DNA of 36,824 nucleotides from the IMG/VR virus record IMGVR_UViG_3300021373_002090, positions 1 to 36,824 of that record; one strand, 5' to 3'. How positions within the stretch are numbered: position 1 is the first letter of the stretch; each line of letters opens with the position of its first letter. The stretch comes from a virus. Below are positions 14,397 through 21,375 of the stretch, one piece after another. Made by a program: the position numbers and the translations under genes. Under the pieces are notes generated by a model. That model was not told the DNA's origin. It saw nothing but the letters and a program-made list of their open reading frames with translations, and made no database searches.

Positions 14397-14427
14397 TATA
14401 GACCTTAATCGCCTCGCGTGATAAAAA
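14397..14427 (+). promoter_or_regulatory. Late-class promoter, site A (TATAG-N20-TAAAAA)
   Basis: GGGTT precedes TATAG at 14397-14401; 20 bases later is TAAAAA at 14422-14427, with TG at 14419-14420 giving an extended -10. It lies 26 bases before the protease start. If TAGACC is taken as the -35, the spacer is 17. It is one of six sites with the same geometry. Confidence 0.6.
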
Positions 14428-14452
14428 ACCTTTAAATTTTGCGGGGCGTTCT

Positions 14453-15100
14453 ATGGAAAAATTAAACACAGCCTTTGAATTTAAGAAATTGCCGGATGAT
14501 GACGGCGTATTTGAAGGTTATGCGTCCGTTTTTAACGTTGTTGATAATGGCATGGACGTTGTCGCGCGCGGGGCATTCACCAAATCGCTTGCAAATCGCA
14601 AGCCCAAGATGCTTTGGCAGCACGAAATGGACCAGCCGATTGGCGTTTGGGACGAAATGCAAGAAGATGAGCGCGGGCTATACGTTAAGGGCCGCATTTT
14701 GAAGGACGTGCAGCAAGGCCGTGAAGCCATGGCGCTAATAAAAGCGGGTGCGATTGACAGTATGTCGATTGGCTACATTACAAAGTCATCAAGCGAGCAA
14801 GGCGGCGGGAATATTCGCCAACTTGACGAGGTGGATTTATTTGAGATCAGCCTTGTTACCTTTCCCATGTTGGATGACGCCAAAATCACGGCGGTCAAGT
14901 CCATTCAAACAATTCGAGATTTTGAAAAAACCTTACGGGACGTTGGGTTTTCTCAGAAAGAGGCCAAAGCCATTGCGGCTGACGGCTACAACGGTCTGGC
15001 AGATCATCGGGACGATGTGGCGCGTGTGACTGACACCGAAGGGCAAAAGGCCCTTATGGATCAACTCAGACAGCTACAGGAGACGCTACAAAATGTCTGA
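14453..15100 (+). CDS. Prohead protease, HK97 type (serine protease, U35)
   Basis: This 215-residue protein has FEGYASVFNVVDNGMDVVARGAF at the start, catalytic His in LWQHEMDQPIG (about residue 57), the Ser segment DSMSIGY (about 102-108) and LFEISLVTFPM (about 129-139). It cleaves scaffold and capsid delta domains during maturation and itself. The C-terminal 60 residues contain a helical region, possibly autocleaved. ATG 14453 lies just downstream of late promoter A. The stop overlaps the capsid gene start. Confidence 0.9.
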   Translation: MEKLNTAFEFKKLPDDDGVFEGYASVFNVVDNGMDVVARGAFTKSLANRKPKMLWQHEMDQPIGVWDEMQEDERGLYVKGRILKDVQQGREAMALIKAGAIDSMSIGYITKSSSEQGGGNIRQLDEVDLFEISLVTFPMLDDAKITAVKSIQTIRDFEKTLRDVGFSQKEAKAIAADGYNGLADHRDDVARVTDTEGQKALMDQLRQLQETLQNV

Positions 15101-16403
15101 TGAACTTGATATGAAGATGATTGCAAAGGCCGTCGAAGATGTGAACAAAGCATGGGAAGCTGAAAAGTCCGCCCGTGATGAAATCGCAGCCGAAGTTAAA
15201 AAGCTTGGCGCAGCAATGCCTGAAACCGAAGCCAAACTTGCGAAGATTGCCGAAGACCTCGACAAAGCGCAGCGAGTTGCTGACGAAGCGGTCCTTGCCG
15301 CTAAGCGCGCGTCAAATGTTGTTTGCAATGAGCGCGGCGACATTGTGGACATGGAAAAGCTGATGGCTGAAAAGACCGCAGCCTTTGACCGCCAAATTAA
15401 GTCTTTCGGCATCACTGCACCAAACGCAGACGGCGAAGCGCTGGACGGCTACAAGACCGCAGAGCAAGCATACTGGCGCAAAGGTCTTGACGTTATGTCA
15501 GACGCAGAGCGCAAGGCGCTTTCTGTTGGTGGTGACGCGAACGGCGGCTTTGTTGTAAACCCTGATATGTCTGGCCGCGTGGTGCAGAAGGTGTTTGAGA
15601 CTTCGCCAATGCGCGCCTATGCGTCGGTGCAGGTTATTTCGACCGATGCTCTGGAAGGTTTGTTTGACCTTAACGAAGCTGGTTTCGGTTGGGTTGAAGA
15701 AACTGGCGCACGCGCTGAAACTTCAACGCCAGATCTCGGCAAGTATCGCATCCCCGTTCACGAAATGTTTGCAAAGCCAACGGCTACCCAAAAGCTGCTT
15801 GACGACGCAGAGCTTGACATGGAGGCATGGCTTGCTGGCAAGGTTGCCGACCGTTTTGCCCGCGCTGAAAATGCTGCATTTGTTAATGGCGACGGCGTAT
15901 CAAAGCCTCGCGGGTTTTTGACTTACGATGCAGGCACTACACTTCCAGGCCAAATCCAACAGCGCAACTCTGGCGCAAGCGGCGCATTTCCCTCCGCGGC
16001 AGGCGGGGGTGACGTGCTGATTGATGCGCTTTACGACCTTAAAGCGCCTTATAAAGCAAACGCCACCTGGGCTATGAGCCGCGCAACTAGCAAGCTAGTT
16101 CGCAAGTTAAAAGATACCACCGGCGATTACTTGTGGACGCCGGGCATTGCTGCGGGTCAGCCTGCAACGCTTCTTGGCTATCCGGTTGCATCGTTTGAAG
16201 ACATGCCAGATCCGGCAGCTGGTTCTCTATCCGTTGCGGTTGCTGATTGGGCGCAAGCTTATCAGATCGTTGATCGCATCGGCATTCGGACGCTTCGCGA
16301 TCCATATTCCTCCAAGCCTTACATCGAATTCTATTCGACGAAGCGCGTTGGTGGCGACGTGGTCAACTTTGAAGCAATCAAGCTAATTAAACTGGCCGCA
16401 TAA
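15093..16403 (+). CDS. Major capsid protein, HK97 fold with delta domain
   Basis: This is a 436-residue protein. Residues about 1-110 are a charged coiled coil acting as built-in scaffold (delta domain), expected to be removed by the protease. The HK97 fold follows: ALSVGGDANGGFVVNPDMSGRVV, FETSPMRAYASV, GWVEETGARAETSTPDLGKYRIPVHEMFAKPTATQKLLDDA, AFVNGDGVSKPRGFL, and LLGYPVASFEDMPDPA near the end. ATG 15093 overlaps the protease stop, which fits stoichiometric co-translation. A strong terminator follows directly. Confidence 0.95.
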   Translation: MSDELDMKMIAKAVEDVNKAWEAEKSARDEIAAEVKKLGAAMPETEAKLAKIAEDLDKAQRVADEAVLAAKRASNVVCNERGDIVDMEKLMAEKTAAFDRQIKSFGITAPNADGEALDGYKTAEQAYWRKGLDVMSDAERKALSVGGDANGGFVVNPDMSGRVVQKVFETSPMRAYASVQVISTDALEGLFDLNEAGFGWVEETGARAETSTPDLGKYRIPVHEMFAKPTATQKLLDDAELDMEAWLAGKVADRFARAENAAFVNGDGVSKPRGFLTYDAGTTLPGQIQQRNSGASGAFPSAAGGGDVLIDALYDLKAPYKANATWAMSRATSKLVRKLKDTTGDYLWTPGIAAGQPATLLGYPVASFEDMPDPAAGSLSVAVADWAQAYQIVDRIGIRTLRDPYSSKPYIEFYSTKRVGGDVVNFEAIKLIKLAA

Positions 16404-16423
16404 GCCGACAATCACCGAAAACG

Positions 16424-16451
16424 AAAAGGCCCCCAAAGCGGGGGCCTTTTT
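16424..16451. terminator. Strong bidirectional rho-independent terminator
   Basis: AAAAGGCCCCC (16424-16434) and GGGGGCCTTTT (16440-16450) form a perfect 11-bp stem around AAAGC. T-runs on both strands allow it to end both the capsid operon from the left and the opposed cassette from the right. Confidence 0.95.
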
Positions 16452-16456
16452 CTTTG

Positions 16457-16564
16457 CTAAAACGGCGGTTCTTCGCCTTTAAAAGATGGTTTCCAGATAA
16501 CCTCAACGCCGTGCATCTGGCGGATATACTCAACAAGACGGTCTGACCATATGCTGTTAGCCAT
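16457..16564 (-). CDS. 35-residue protein at the end of the opposed cassette
   Basis: On the minus strand ATG 16564-16562 lies one base after the stop of the preceding gene, consistent with coupling. The peptide begins MANSIWSDRLVEYIRQMHGV and ends KGEEPPF; it looks like a compact helix plus tail. The stop is at 16457-16459, right beside the terminator. No family is recognised, but the clean coupling and full use of the gap support a real gene. Confidence 0.5.
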   Translation of the reverse strand: MANSIWSDRLVEYIRQMHGVEVIWKPSFKGEEPPF

Positions 16565-16565
16565 C

Positions 16566-17177
16566 CTAAACTTCAATCATGCGCTCAAGCACGCCAATCG
16601 GATCAACCTTTTGCCAGAAATCGCGGTGGGCAGCGCAGACAGCGGCGTAAGCAGCGTCGTAGGCGGCGCAAGCAGTGTCGTAGTCGGCGCGGGCGGCAAA
16701 GGAGGCAGCGCGGGCAGCAGCGGCGGCTAAGCTCGCGCCGTAGCAGCGGGCGGCAAAGGATGCGTCTGAGGCGGATTCATATGTGCGCTGCTCGCACATT
16801 ATTCGCCACTCATCGCCAAAACCCTTTTTATCAGCATCCGTCTGCAATTGCGGCAACACTGTTCCCCACATCCAATCCATCAATACCGCCAAACGCTTTT
16901 CTTCTTTCTCACGTCCCGTTCCCGGCGCTGTCATTAGCATTGCTCGGTAGCGGTCGCTGTTGCGCATGTCGTCCGGCATCTGATCTTGAAGGTTGATAAT
17001 CGCTTTGCCGAGCACCTCAGACATGCAGTCTGGTGTGTTGTCAGTTAGCCTGCCGTCGATTGCCAAATTGATCGCGGCAATGCTGCACGCGCTTTCCTTC
17101 GTGCCAAGCCCTCTAGGCAAAGTGTGGCTCTCAAGATATTGTTTGAGGTTTGCGGCGTGTTCGTTTGTCCAAAGCAT
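16566..17177 (-). CDS. Phage protein with conserved N-terminal domain and Ala-rich repeat tail (203 residues)
   Basis: ATG 17177 on the minus strand lies behind AAAGAAAGGAAA and is preferred to an upstream start at 17201. Residues about 1-130 form a folded domain with SACSIAAINLAIDGRLTD, PDCMSEVLGKAIINLQDQMP and LMDWMWGTVLPQLQ. I recall this domain in many phage hypothetical proteins, where it is often followed by an alanine-rich helical tail, as here (residues about 135-190, repeats of A-x-x-A with Tyr/Asp/Arg). The function is unknown. The tail likely forms one long helix. The gene is transcribed against the structural genes around it. Confidence 0.75.
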   Translation of the reverse strand: MLWTNEHAANLKQYLESHTLPRGLGTKESACSIAAINLAIDGRLTDNTPDCMSEVLGKAIINLQDQMPDDMRNSDRYRAMLMTAPGTGREKEEKRLAVLMDWMWGTVLPQLQTDADKKGFGDEWRIMCEQRTYESASDASFAARCYGASLAAAAARAASFAARADYDTACAAYDAAYAAVCAAHRDFWQKVDPIGVLERMIEV

Positions 17178-17245
17178 ATCGTTTCCTTTCTTTTCCGTCA
17201 ACTTGTGCCCAGCTCATGGGAGGGCGCGGAAGTCATATGCGTTAC

Positions 17246-17620
17246 TCACTGTTCCTCGTCCCCCTTACGCAAGATGGACAGAATTCGTTCAAGTTCGTCT
17301 GCGGACAGTGAGTTAATTCGAGAATTCATGCGCCGCGCCATAAGCCCGGCGGTATCGCGTTCGAGGTCGGTGCTGGCTTCTAGGGTGAACGCCTTGCGCG
17401 AACGATCGGCTGCATTGCGAAGCGCATCAGCCGTTTCACCCACAAGACGGTAGGTTTTGATCACGAGTTCTTCAAACCCGGATGGGGGCGATTTCTTTCC
17501 AGTTTCGACCGCCGATACAAAGGCGGACGATTTTTCAAGACGTTTGGCCATATCCAGCAGACGTTCGTCTTCGTCTATTCGGATTTTTCGCAGTTCCTTC
17601 CCAATTGCTGTTGTTGTCAT
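17246..17620 (-). CDS. XRE-family transcriptional regulator
   Basis: ATG 17620 (minus) follows AGGAGGGCGACT; a longer ORF to 17680 has no such site. The 124-residue product begins MTTTAIGKELRKIRI and has an XRE helix-turn-helix (DERLLDMAKRLEKSSAFVSAVETGKKSPP), then a helical C-terminus. The single domain and absence of a LexA-type protease argue against a classical CI repressor, though it could still repress early promoters. Its promoter shares a 38-base block with the early promoter at 3414, so it may be controlled by the same factor, possibly itself. It heads a cassette lying between capsid and head-tail genes. Confidence 0.8.
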   Translation of the reverse strand: MTTTAIGKELRKIRIDEDERLLDMAKRLEKSSAFVSAVETGKKSPPSGFEELVIKTYRLVGETADALRNAADRSRKAFTLEASTDLERDTAGLMARRMNSRINSLSADELERILSILRKGDEEQ

Positions 17621-17680
17621 AGTCGCCCTCCTTTTGTGGTTAACGAAAGGTATCATGCGTGGATCACAGCTCCTATCCAC

Positions 17681-17708
17681 AACCTACACATAAAAAACTT
17701 GGCCGCAA
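17681..17708 (-). promoter_or_regulatory. Early-class promoter of the opposed regulator cassette (TTGCGG-N16-TAGGTT)
   Basis: On the minus strand TTGCGG is the complement of 17703-17708 and TAGGTT of 17681-17686, 16 bases apart. The block down to 17671 matches 3414-3451 at 34 of 38 positions. The leader to ATG 17620 is about 50 bases. It lies back to back with late promoter B. Confidence 0.65.
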
Positions 17709-17723
17709 CCATTGTTTGTGGTG

Positions 17724-17754
17724 TATAGGCAAAAAACTTAGCGCGTGGTAAAGG
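17724..17754 (+). promoter_or_regulatory. Late-class promoter, site B (TATAG-N20-TAAAGG)
   Basis: TATAG 17724-17728, 20 bases, TAAAGG 17749-17754, with TG at 17746-17747. The upstream box is degenerate (GGTG). A small inverted repeat ACGGGT/ACCCGT (17760-17765, 17775-17780) follows before the gene at 17811. It restarts late transcription after the opposed cassette. Confidence 0.5.
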
Positions 17755-17810
17755 GATGCACGGGTTGATACCTGACCCGTCTAGTTACTCGCGACTTAAG
17801 GGGTTTACAA

Positions 17811-18248
17811 ATGCGCGATTTAGTTTCTACCGCCCAAATGGTCCATCTGGGCAATGTTACCGTCTCCAACGGCACCGCAACTTCTGCATATGCTGATCTG
17901 CAAGGTTTTGACGGCGCGACTATCGTTGTCGTTGCCAACGGTATTGTCGCCGCAGGCAACGACGGTTTTACCGTTACTCTGCAAGAAAGCGCCGACACCG
18001 CCGCCAACTCCGCGGCAATCGTTGATGCAGCAAACACTGTTGGAGGGGCCAACACTGTAACAGTCACCTCGGACGACGCTGACAACACCATTGCAGGCGA
18101 GTTCGGCTATCTTGGCAGCAAGCAATACGTCGGCATTACCGTCACCGGAACAACTGGTTCAAACGCTGACATTTCCGTATATGCTTGCCTTGGCAAGCCA
18201 GCCCAAGCGCCAACGACCTTTATTGGAACGGCAGTCACCCGCACCTAA
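17811..18248 (+). CDS. Probable virion structural protein (capsid-associated, 145 residues)
   Basis: ATG 17811 lies behind AAGGGG. The protein is beta-rich, Ala/Thr/Val-rich with few charges: MRDLVSTAQMVHLGNVTVSN, GFDGATIVVVANGIV, FTVTLQESADTAANSAAI and GITVTGTTGSNADISVYACLG. The pattern 'G-F-x-G-A-x-I-V-V' followed by 'L-Q-E-S-x-D-x' recurs in small proteins located after major capsid genes and fits a head decoration or completion protein. Exact identity is not proven. Confidence 0.7.
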   Translation: MRDLVSTAQMVHLGNVTVSNGTATSAYADLQGFDGATIVVVANGIVAAGNDGFTVTLQESADTAANSAAIVDAANTVGGANTVTVTSDDADNTIAGEFGYLGSKQYVGITVTGTTGSNADISVYACLGKPAQAPTTFIGTAVTRT

Positions 18249-18271
18249 TAGGCGGCACATTGCGAATTTTT

Positions 18272-18295
18272 GGGGCGGGGGTTATCCTTCGCCCC
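18272..18295 (+). other. GC-rich hairpin after the 17811 gene
   Basis: GGGGCG (18272-18277) and CGCCCC (18290-18295) enclose 12 bases and are followed by ATATTTATTT. The T-run is interrupted, so this may be a weak terminator or attenuator that tunes expression between the abundant protein upstream and the genes downstream. Confidence 0.45.
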
Positions 18296-18319
18296 ATATT
18301 TATTTGGAGGCACGGCTTG

Positions 18320-18544
18320 GTGGACATGACATTTTCAGTGACAAATATGCCTGATGGCGTAATTTTGGCCCTGCCCAATCAAGATCCGCTTTTTATCCCT
18401 AGCGAGTTGGTTTCAATTGTATCGGACACGATGCTTGCAACGCAAGGCTATGCTAACGCGTCTGGGCTGGACTTTGACAACCTAGAAGAGCTAATGCGCC
18501 CCAAACTAACGCTAATTGACGGCGGCAAAAAAGATAAAGATTAA
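18320..18544 (+). CDS. Hypothetical structural-module protein (about 74 residues)
   Basis: GGAGG at 18306-18310 best fits the GTG at 18320 (or TTG 18317); ATG 18326 is 15 bases away. The product begins M-D-M-T-F-S-V-T-N-M and contains LFIPSELVSIVSDTMLATQGYANASG and a basic, Lys-rich end. No family is recognised. It lies between a probable decoration protein and the head-tail connector cluster, so a head role is inferred. Confidence 0.55.
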   Translation: MDMTFSVTNMPDGVILALPNQDPLFIPSELVSIVSDTMLATQGYANASGLDFDNLEELMRPKLTLIDGGKKDKD

Positions 18545-18549
18545 GGGTC

Positions 18550-18580
18550 AATAGCGCCACAATCGGCAACGTGCTACATT
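18550..18580 (+). promoter_or_regulatory. Late-class promoter, site C (AATAG-N20-TACATT)
   Basis: GGGTC runs directly into AATAG 18550-18554, with 20 bases to TACATT 18575-18580 and TG at 18572-18573. It begins directly after the preceding stop codon and lies 20 bases before the gene at 18600. Confidence 0.5.
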
Positions 18581-18599
18581 TTCAAAATGAGGTTTAACA

Positions 18600-18866
18600 A
18601 TGGCAGAAACGCAGGCAAAAATTATCAATCGGTTTGGCTACCGATGCGCACCGGACGGACACACGGTTGAGGAATTTAATTTAGGTGAAATCGTTGAAGG
18701 ACAAATTGCTATTTGGGCCGTTGATGAAAACGCAGCGATTTGGATCAAGCCAAAAGACAAACCAATTGAAACCGCATCACCGCCCGCGCTCGAAGCTAAA
18801 ATTGAAACCGCAACGGAAACAAAGCCGCGCCGCGCGCGAGGCAGACCAAGAAAGGCAGACAAATGA
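18600..18866 (+). CDS. Small structural-module protein with AT-hook-like tail (88 residues)
   Basis: ATG 18600 follows TGAGG. The N-terminal 55 residues form a small beta domain (INRFGYRCAPDGHTVEEFNLGEIV, IAIWAVDENAAI). A linker and a basic tail ARGRPRKADK carrying the GRP core of AT-hooks follow. Proteins with this tail frequently precede the head-tail connector in phages; DNA contact in the head neck is possible but unproven. It overlaps the next gene by four bases. Confidence 0.65.
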   Translation: MAETQAKIINRFGYRCAPDGHTVEEFNLGEIVEGQIAIWAVDENAAIWIKPKDKPIETASPPALEAKIETATETKPRRARGRPRKADK

Positions 18867-19543
18867 GCCTGCGCGTTCCTGTTCGAATAACGGCCTTTCG
18901 GGGCCACAAGCAGACGGTTGCGCCGAATGGTGAGCCTGTAACCGCAGATGAACTACGCACGCACTTGCGCGAAACCGCTACGGGCTTGCCGGACAGTGAA
19001 GCGATCGCATTCATTGCCGAGGCCCGCACGTGGATTGAACAGCAAACAAATATTGCCATGATGACGCAAACTTGGCTTGTGGCAATGGACCGATGGCCTA
19101 GCGCGCGTGAACAGTGGTGGGACGGCGTGCGCCAAGGCTCAAGAAGTGAGCTTTACGGGCCGCAAAGTTACAGCGACATTACTTTGCCCCGTTATCCGCT
19201 TCAAAGCATTTCTGGCGTCAACGTATACGACGAAGACGGCAACGCAACGGCTGTTTCAGTCGCAACAGTGTTTGACGTTGACACCTACAGCACACCGGGA
19301 CGCATGAACCTAAAGCGCGGGCAAACTTGGCCAATTGCGCTGCGCGCAAATAACGCCATAGAGGTCACTTACGTTTCCGGCTATGGTGCCGCTTCGGACG
19401 TACCTGCCCCGCTGGCGGGCGCTGTGAAGCGGCTTGCGGCTCATCTTTACGCGCACAGGGGCGACGGGTGCGAAATGGATGACGCCTGGAACAAGAGCGG
19501 CGCAAAATCAATGGTTGATAGCTACAAGCTAATTCAAATATGA
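18863..19543 (+). CDS. Head-tail connector protein (HK97 gp6 / phiE125 gp8-like)
   Basis: This 226-residue protein has an N-terminal helical part with LRETATGLPDSEAIAFIAEARTWIEQQTNIA, typical of gp6-like connectors that form a ring under the portal. A beta-rich part follows (ITLPRYPLQSISGVNVYDEDG, IEVTYVSGYGAASDVPAPLAGAVKRLAAHLYAHR), as in the phiE125 gp8 family. ATG 18863 overlaps the preceding stop. It would normally be followed by the head-tail adaptor; here the adaptor is 4 kb away at 23656. Confidence 0.85.
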   Translation: MSLRVPVRITAFRGHKQTVAPNGEPVTADELRTHLRETATGLPDSEAIAFIAEARTWIEQQTNIAMMTQTWLVAMDRWPSAREQWWDGVRQGSRSELYGPQSYSDITLPRYPLQSISGVNVYDEDGNATAVSVATVFDVDTYSTPGRMNLKRGQTWPIALRANNAIEVTYVSGYGAASDVPAPLAGAVKRLAAHLYAHRGDGCEMDDAWNKSGAKSMVDSYKLIQI

Positions 19544-19797
19544 CAAATTTTGAGCAAACTTTGAGCGCTGAAAGCTGGACCGAAATTTTGAGCGGCGGTT
19601 CTGTCATCGCGTTTGATTTGGTCGCAAGCCCTTCAATTTTTGTTTACATGACCGAGAGCGACACGCCGCCAGACGTAAACGCCAAAGGAAACGAGGTGCT
19701 TTCCTATCCTTCGGGCTGGGATTACGTTGCCGAGGGGTTGCCGTCTAATCAACGCATTTGGGCGAAGGGCGAAAACATCATTCGCGGCATAAGATGA
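19540..19797 (+). CDS. Hypothetical protein of the structural cassette (85 residues)
   Basis: ATG 19540 overlaps the connector stop. The product contains ESWTEILSGGSVIAFDLVASPSIFVYMTESDTPP and ends IWAKGENIIRGIR. The phrase 'S-G-S/G...V-Y-x-T-E-S-D-T-P-P' with a terminal 'W-A-K-G' resembles small virion proteins that decorate neck or fibre complexes in marine phages, from memory only. It overlaps the next start. Confidence 0.65.
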   Translation: MTNFEQTLSAESWTEILSGGSVIAFDLVASPSIFVYMTESDTPPDVNAKGNEVLSYPSGWDYVAEGLPSNQRIWAKGENIIRGIR

Positions 19798-20042
19798 ACA
19801 ACGGGAAGCAAATAAACGCGGCAAGCGGGGTTGGATCGGCAGCGCTTAAAAACCCTGTTTTCACATATTCAACTTCGACAAAGGTTTTGTCTTCTATTGC
19901 GTATGACAACGGGTCAAAGACCTTGGCATATAACACCGATGGCACATTAAACACGCTTACGACAACGATTAGCGGCGTTACGACGACAAAAACACTTTCC
20001 TACAACGCAGACGGCACTTTAGCGTCAATTACTGAGACTTAG
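19794..20042 (+). CDS. Small beta-repeat protein with YD-like repeats (82 residues)
   Basis: ATG 19794 overlaps the previous stop. After about 20 residues the protein consists of short Thr/Ser-rich strands and two YNxDGTL units (TLAYNTDGTLNTLTTT and LSYNADGTLASIT), resembling RHS/YD repeats on a miniature scale. Such repeats form beta hairpins. A structural or assembly role is inferred from position. No signal peptide is seen. Confidence 0.65.
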   Translation: MNNGKQINAASGVGSAALKNPVFTYSTSTKVLSSIAYDNGSKTLAYNTDGTLNTLTTTISGVTTTKTLSYNADGTLASITET

Positions 20043-20049
20043 GTGAAAC

Positions 20050-21366
20050 ATGGCACTGATAACCGACCCCGACGACCTTAACCAAGGCACCGAAATCACA
20101 ATTGACACGTCAGGCCAAACGATTGCGCTTGCCGTGGCTGGCAACTTGTCAAACGACGGGGTGACGGGGCAGGCGCTTTATTCGTTTCTCAAGGAGGAAT
20201 GGAAAAACGACGCTTCATTGATCCCATACCCTTTCCCGATGGTTTCAATTACGCCGGAACAGTTCGAATTTATTGAGGATTGGGTGCCTGCGAATGATAC
20301 GACGCGGAACCTAATTCGCACGGCGGGTTGGCGTGAAATCACGGCGGCGGATGCTGTTGAGCGCGAATATATGGGCATTATATCGCTCGGCAACATTGAT
20401 GGGGCCGATACGCCGTATTTTGCCTTTAGCAGCGACAGCGCAAAGACTGATTTTGACTTTGCAGGCACGATCAACCAGGCCATTCAAACTTTTGGCGATG
20501 CGTCAAACGGCAACTTTGACAAGCGGTCTGACACGCTGACGGTTTATATCCGAGCGCAGGGCAAAACCTACGGGTCGGCAACCTCGACCAGCATCGGCCT
20601 GACGGGTCTAAATTACATTGCAAACCGTTTTCCGCTTGCTGAGGCCGCAGACAGTAAGATTTCCGCTTCTGACAGCGACATTGCGACGACTGCGCCTTAC
20701 ACGGGCATGTCTATCACTTACGGCGCAACGACGCGGTCAATCGGTGGCGTTAGCTACAACTTCAACGTGATTGTAGACGGTAACAACGGCACCACACAGC
20801 AAATCTATGAGTTTGTGCAATACAGCTTGCGGCAATCGTCAGACATTGACGACGGTGCCGGGACGCAAGTGGGCCAGCTTGCAGACAGTCTAATGAACTT
20901 TCAGGGCGACACGCTCAAGACGACAACGGGCGTTGCAATTGACAACTTCCAAGCAAGCGACAGAAACAACCTGGTGTTCACGGACACGGGCGGCACAGAA
21001 CGCACATTCCCATTCTTGGCAACCGGAACAATCAGCTTCAACGCAAACCTTGTGAACGACAGTGACGCGATTTACCGCATGTTCTTCACAAGCGGGTTCG
21101 GCACTGGTTCGGCAATCCTAGTTGACGACAACAGCGGCACAGACATCAGCGGATCCGTAGGCGGTGCTTCAAGCGTTGCGTTCGATTTTGACTATGATGG
21201 CAACACGCAGGGCGGGCGCACGGCTGGCACTGACGCTGCCGTCACTGTGGTTGCAATCGGTCTTGACGGTGCGCAATATGTTTCCGCGACAGCCACTATT
21301 GCCCGCGTTACGGGACAGAACATCTCACTTGTTGCTCCGCTTGAGCGTAACTACGACAACTCTTAA
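20050..21366 (+). CDS. Large virion protein, probable tail fibre/spike-associated (438 residues)
   Basis: The protein is acidic, Thr/Ser/Asn-rich and beta-dominated throughout: ITDPDDLNQGTEITIDTSGQ at the start, a middle with REYMGIISLGNIDGADTPYF, and a C-terminal part with DYDGNTQGGRTAGTDAAVTVVAIG, then a last segment ending LERNYDNS. I recall related proteins in marine phages as virion proteins of unknown role. Its C-terminal R-N-Y-x-N element recurs at the end of the next protein. The gene sits within the head-tail joining cluster, an atypical place for a fibre gene. Receptor interaction is inferred. Confidence 0.65.
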   Translation: MALITDPDDLNQGTEITIDTSGQTIALAVAGNLSNDGVTGQALYSFLKEEWKNDASLIPYPFPMVSITPEQFEFIEDWVPANDTTRNLIRTAGWREITAADAVEREYMGIISLGNIDGADTPYFAFSSDSAKTDFDFAGTINQAIQTFGDASNGNFDKRSDTLTVYIRAQGKTYGSATSTSIGLTGLNYIANRFPLAEAADSKISASDSDIATTAPYTGMSITYGATTRSIGGVSYNFNVIVDGNNGTTQQIYEFVQYSLRQSSDIDDGAGTQVGQLADSLMNFQGDTLKTTTGVAIDNFQASDRNNLVFTDTGGTERTFPFLATGTISFNANLVNDSDAIYRMFFTSGFGTGSAILVDDNSGTDISGSVGGASSVAFDFDYDGNTQGGRTAGTDAAVTVVAIGLDGAQYVSATATIARVTGQNISLVAPLERNYDNS

Positions 21367-21375
21367 GGACAGTAC

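Noticed and set aside
18185-18325. Extended N-terminus for the 18320 gene
   Set aside because: The extension overlaps the end of the previous gene and the GC-rich hairpin; the GGAGG site points to GTG 18320 or TTG 18317.
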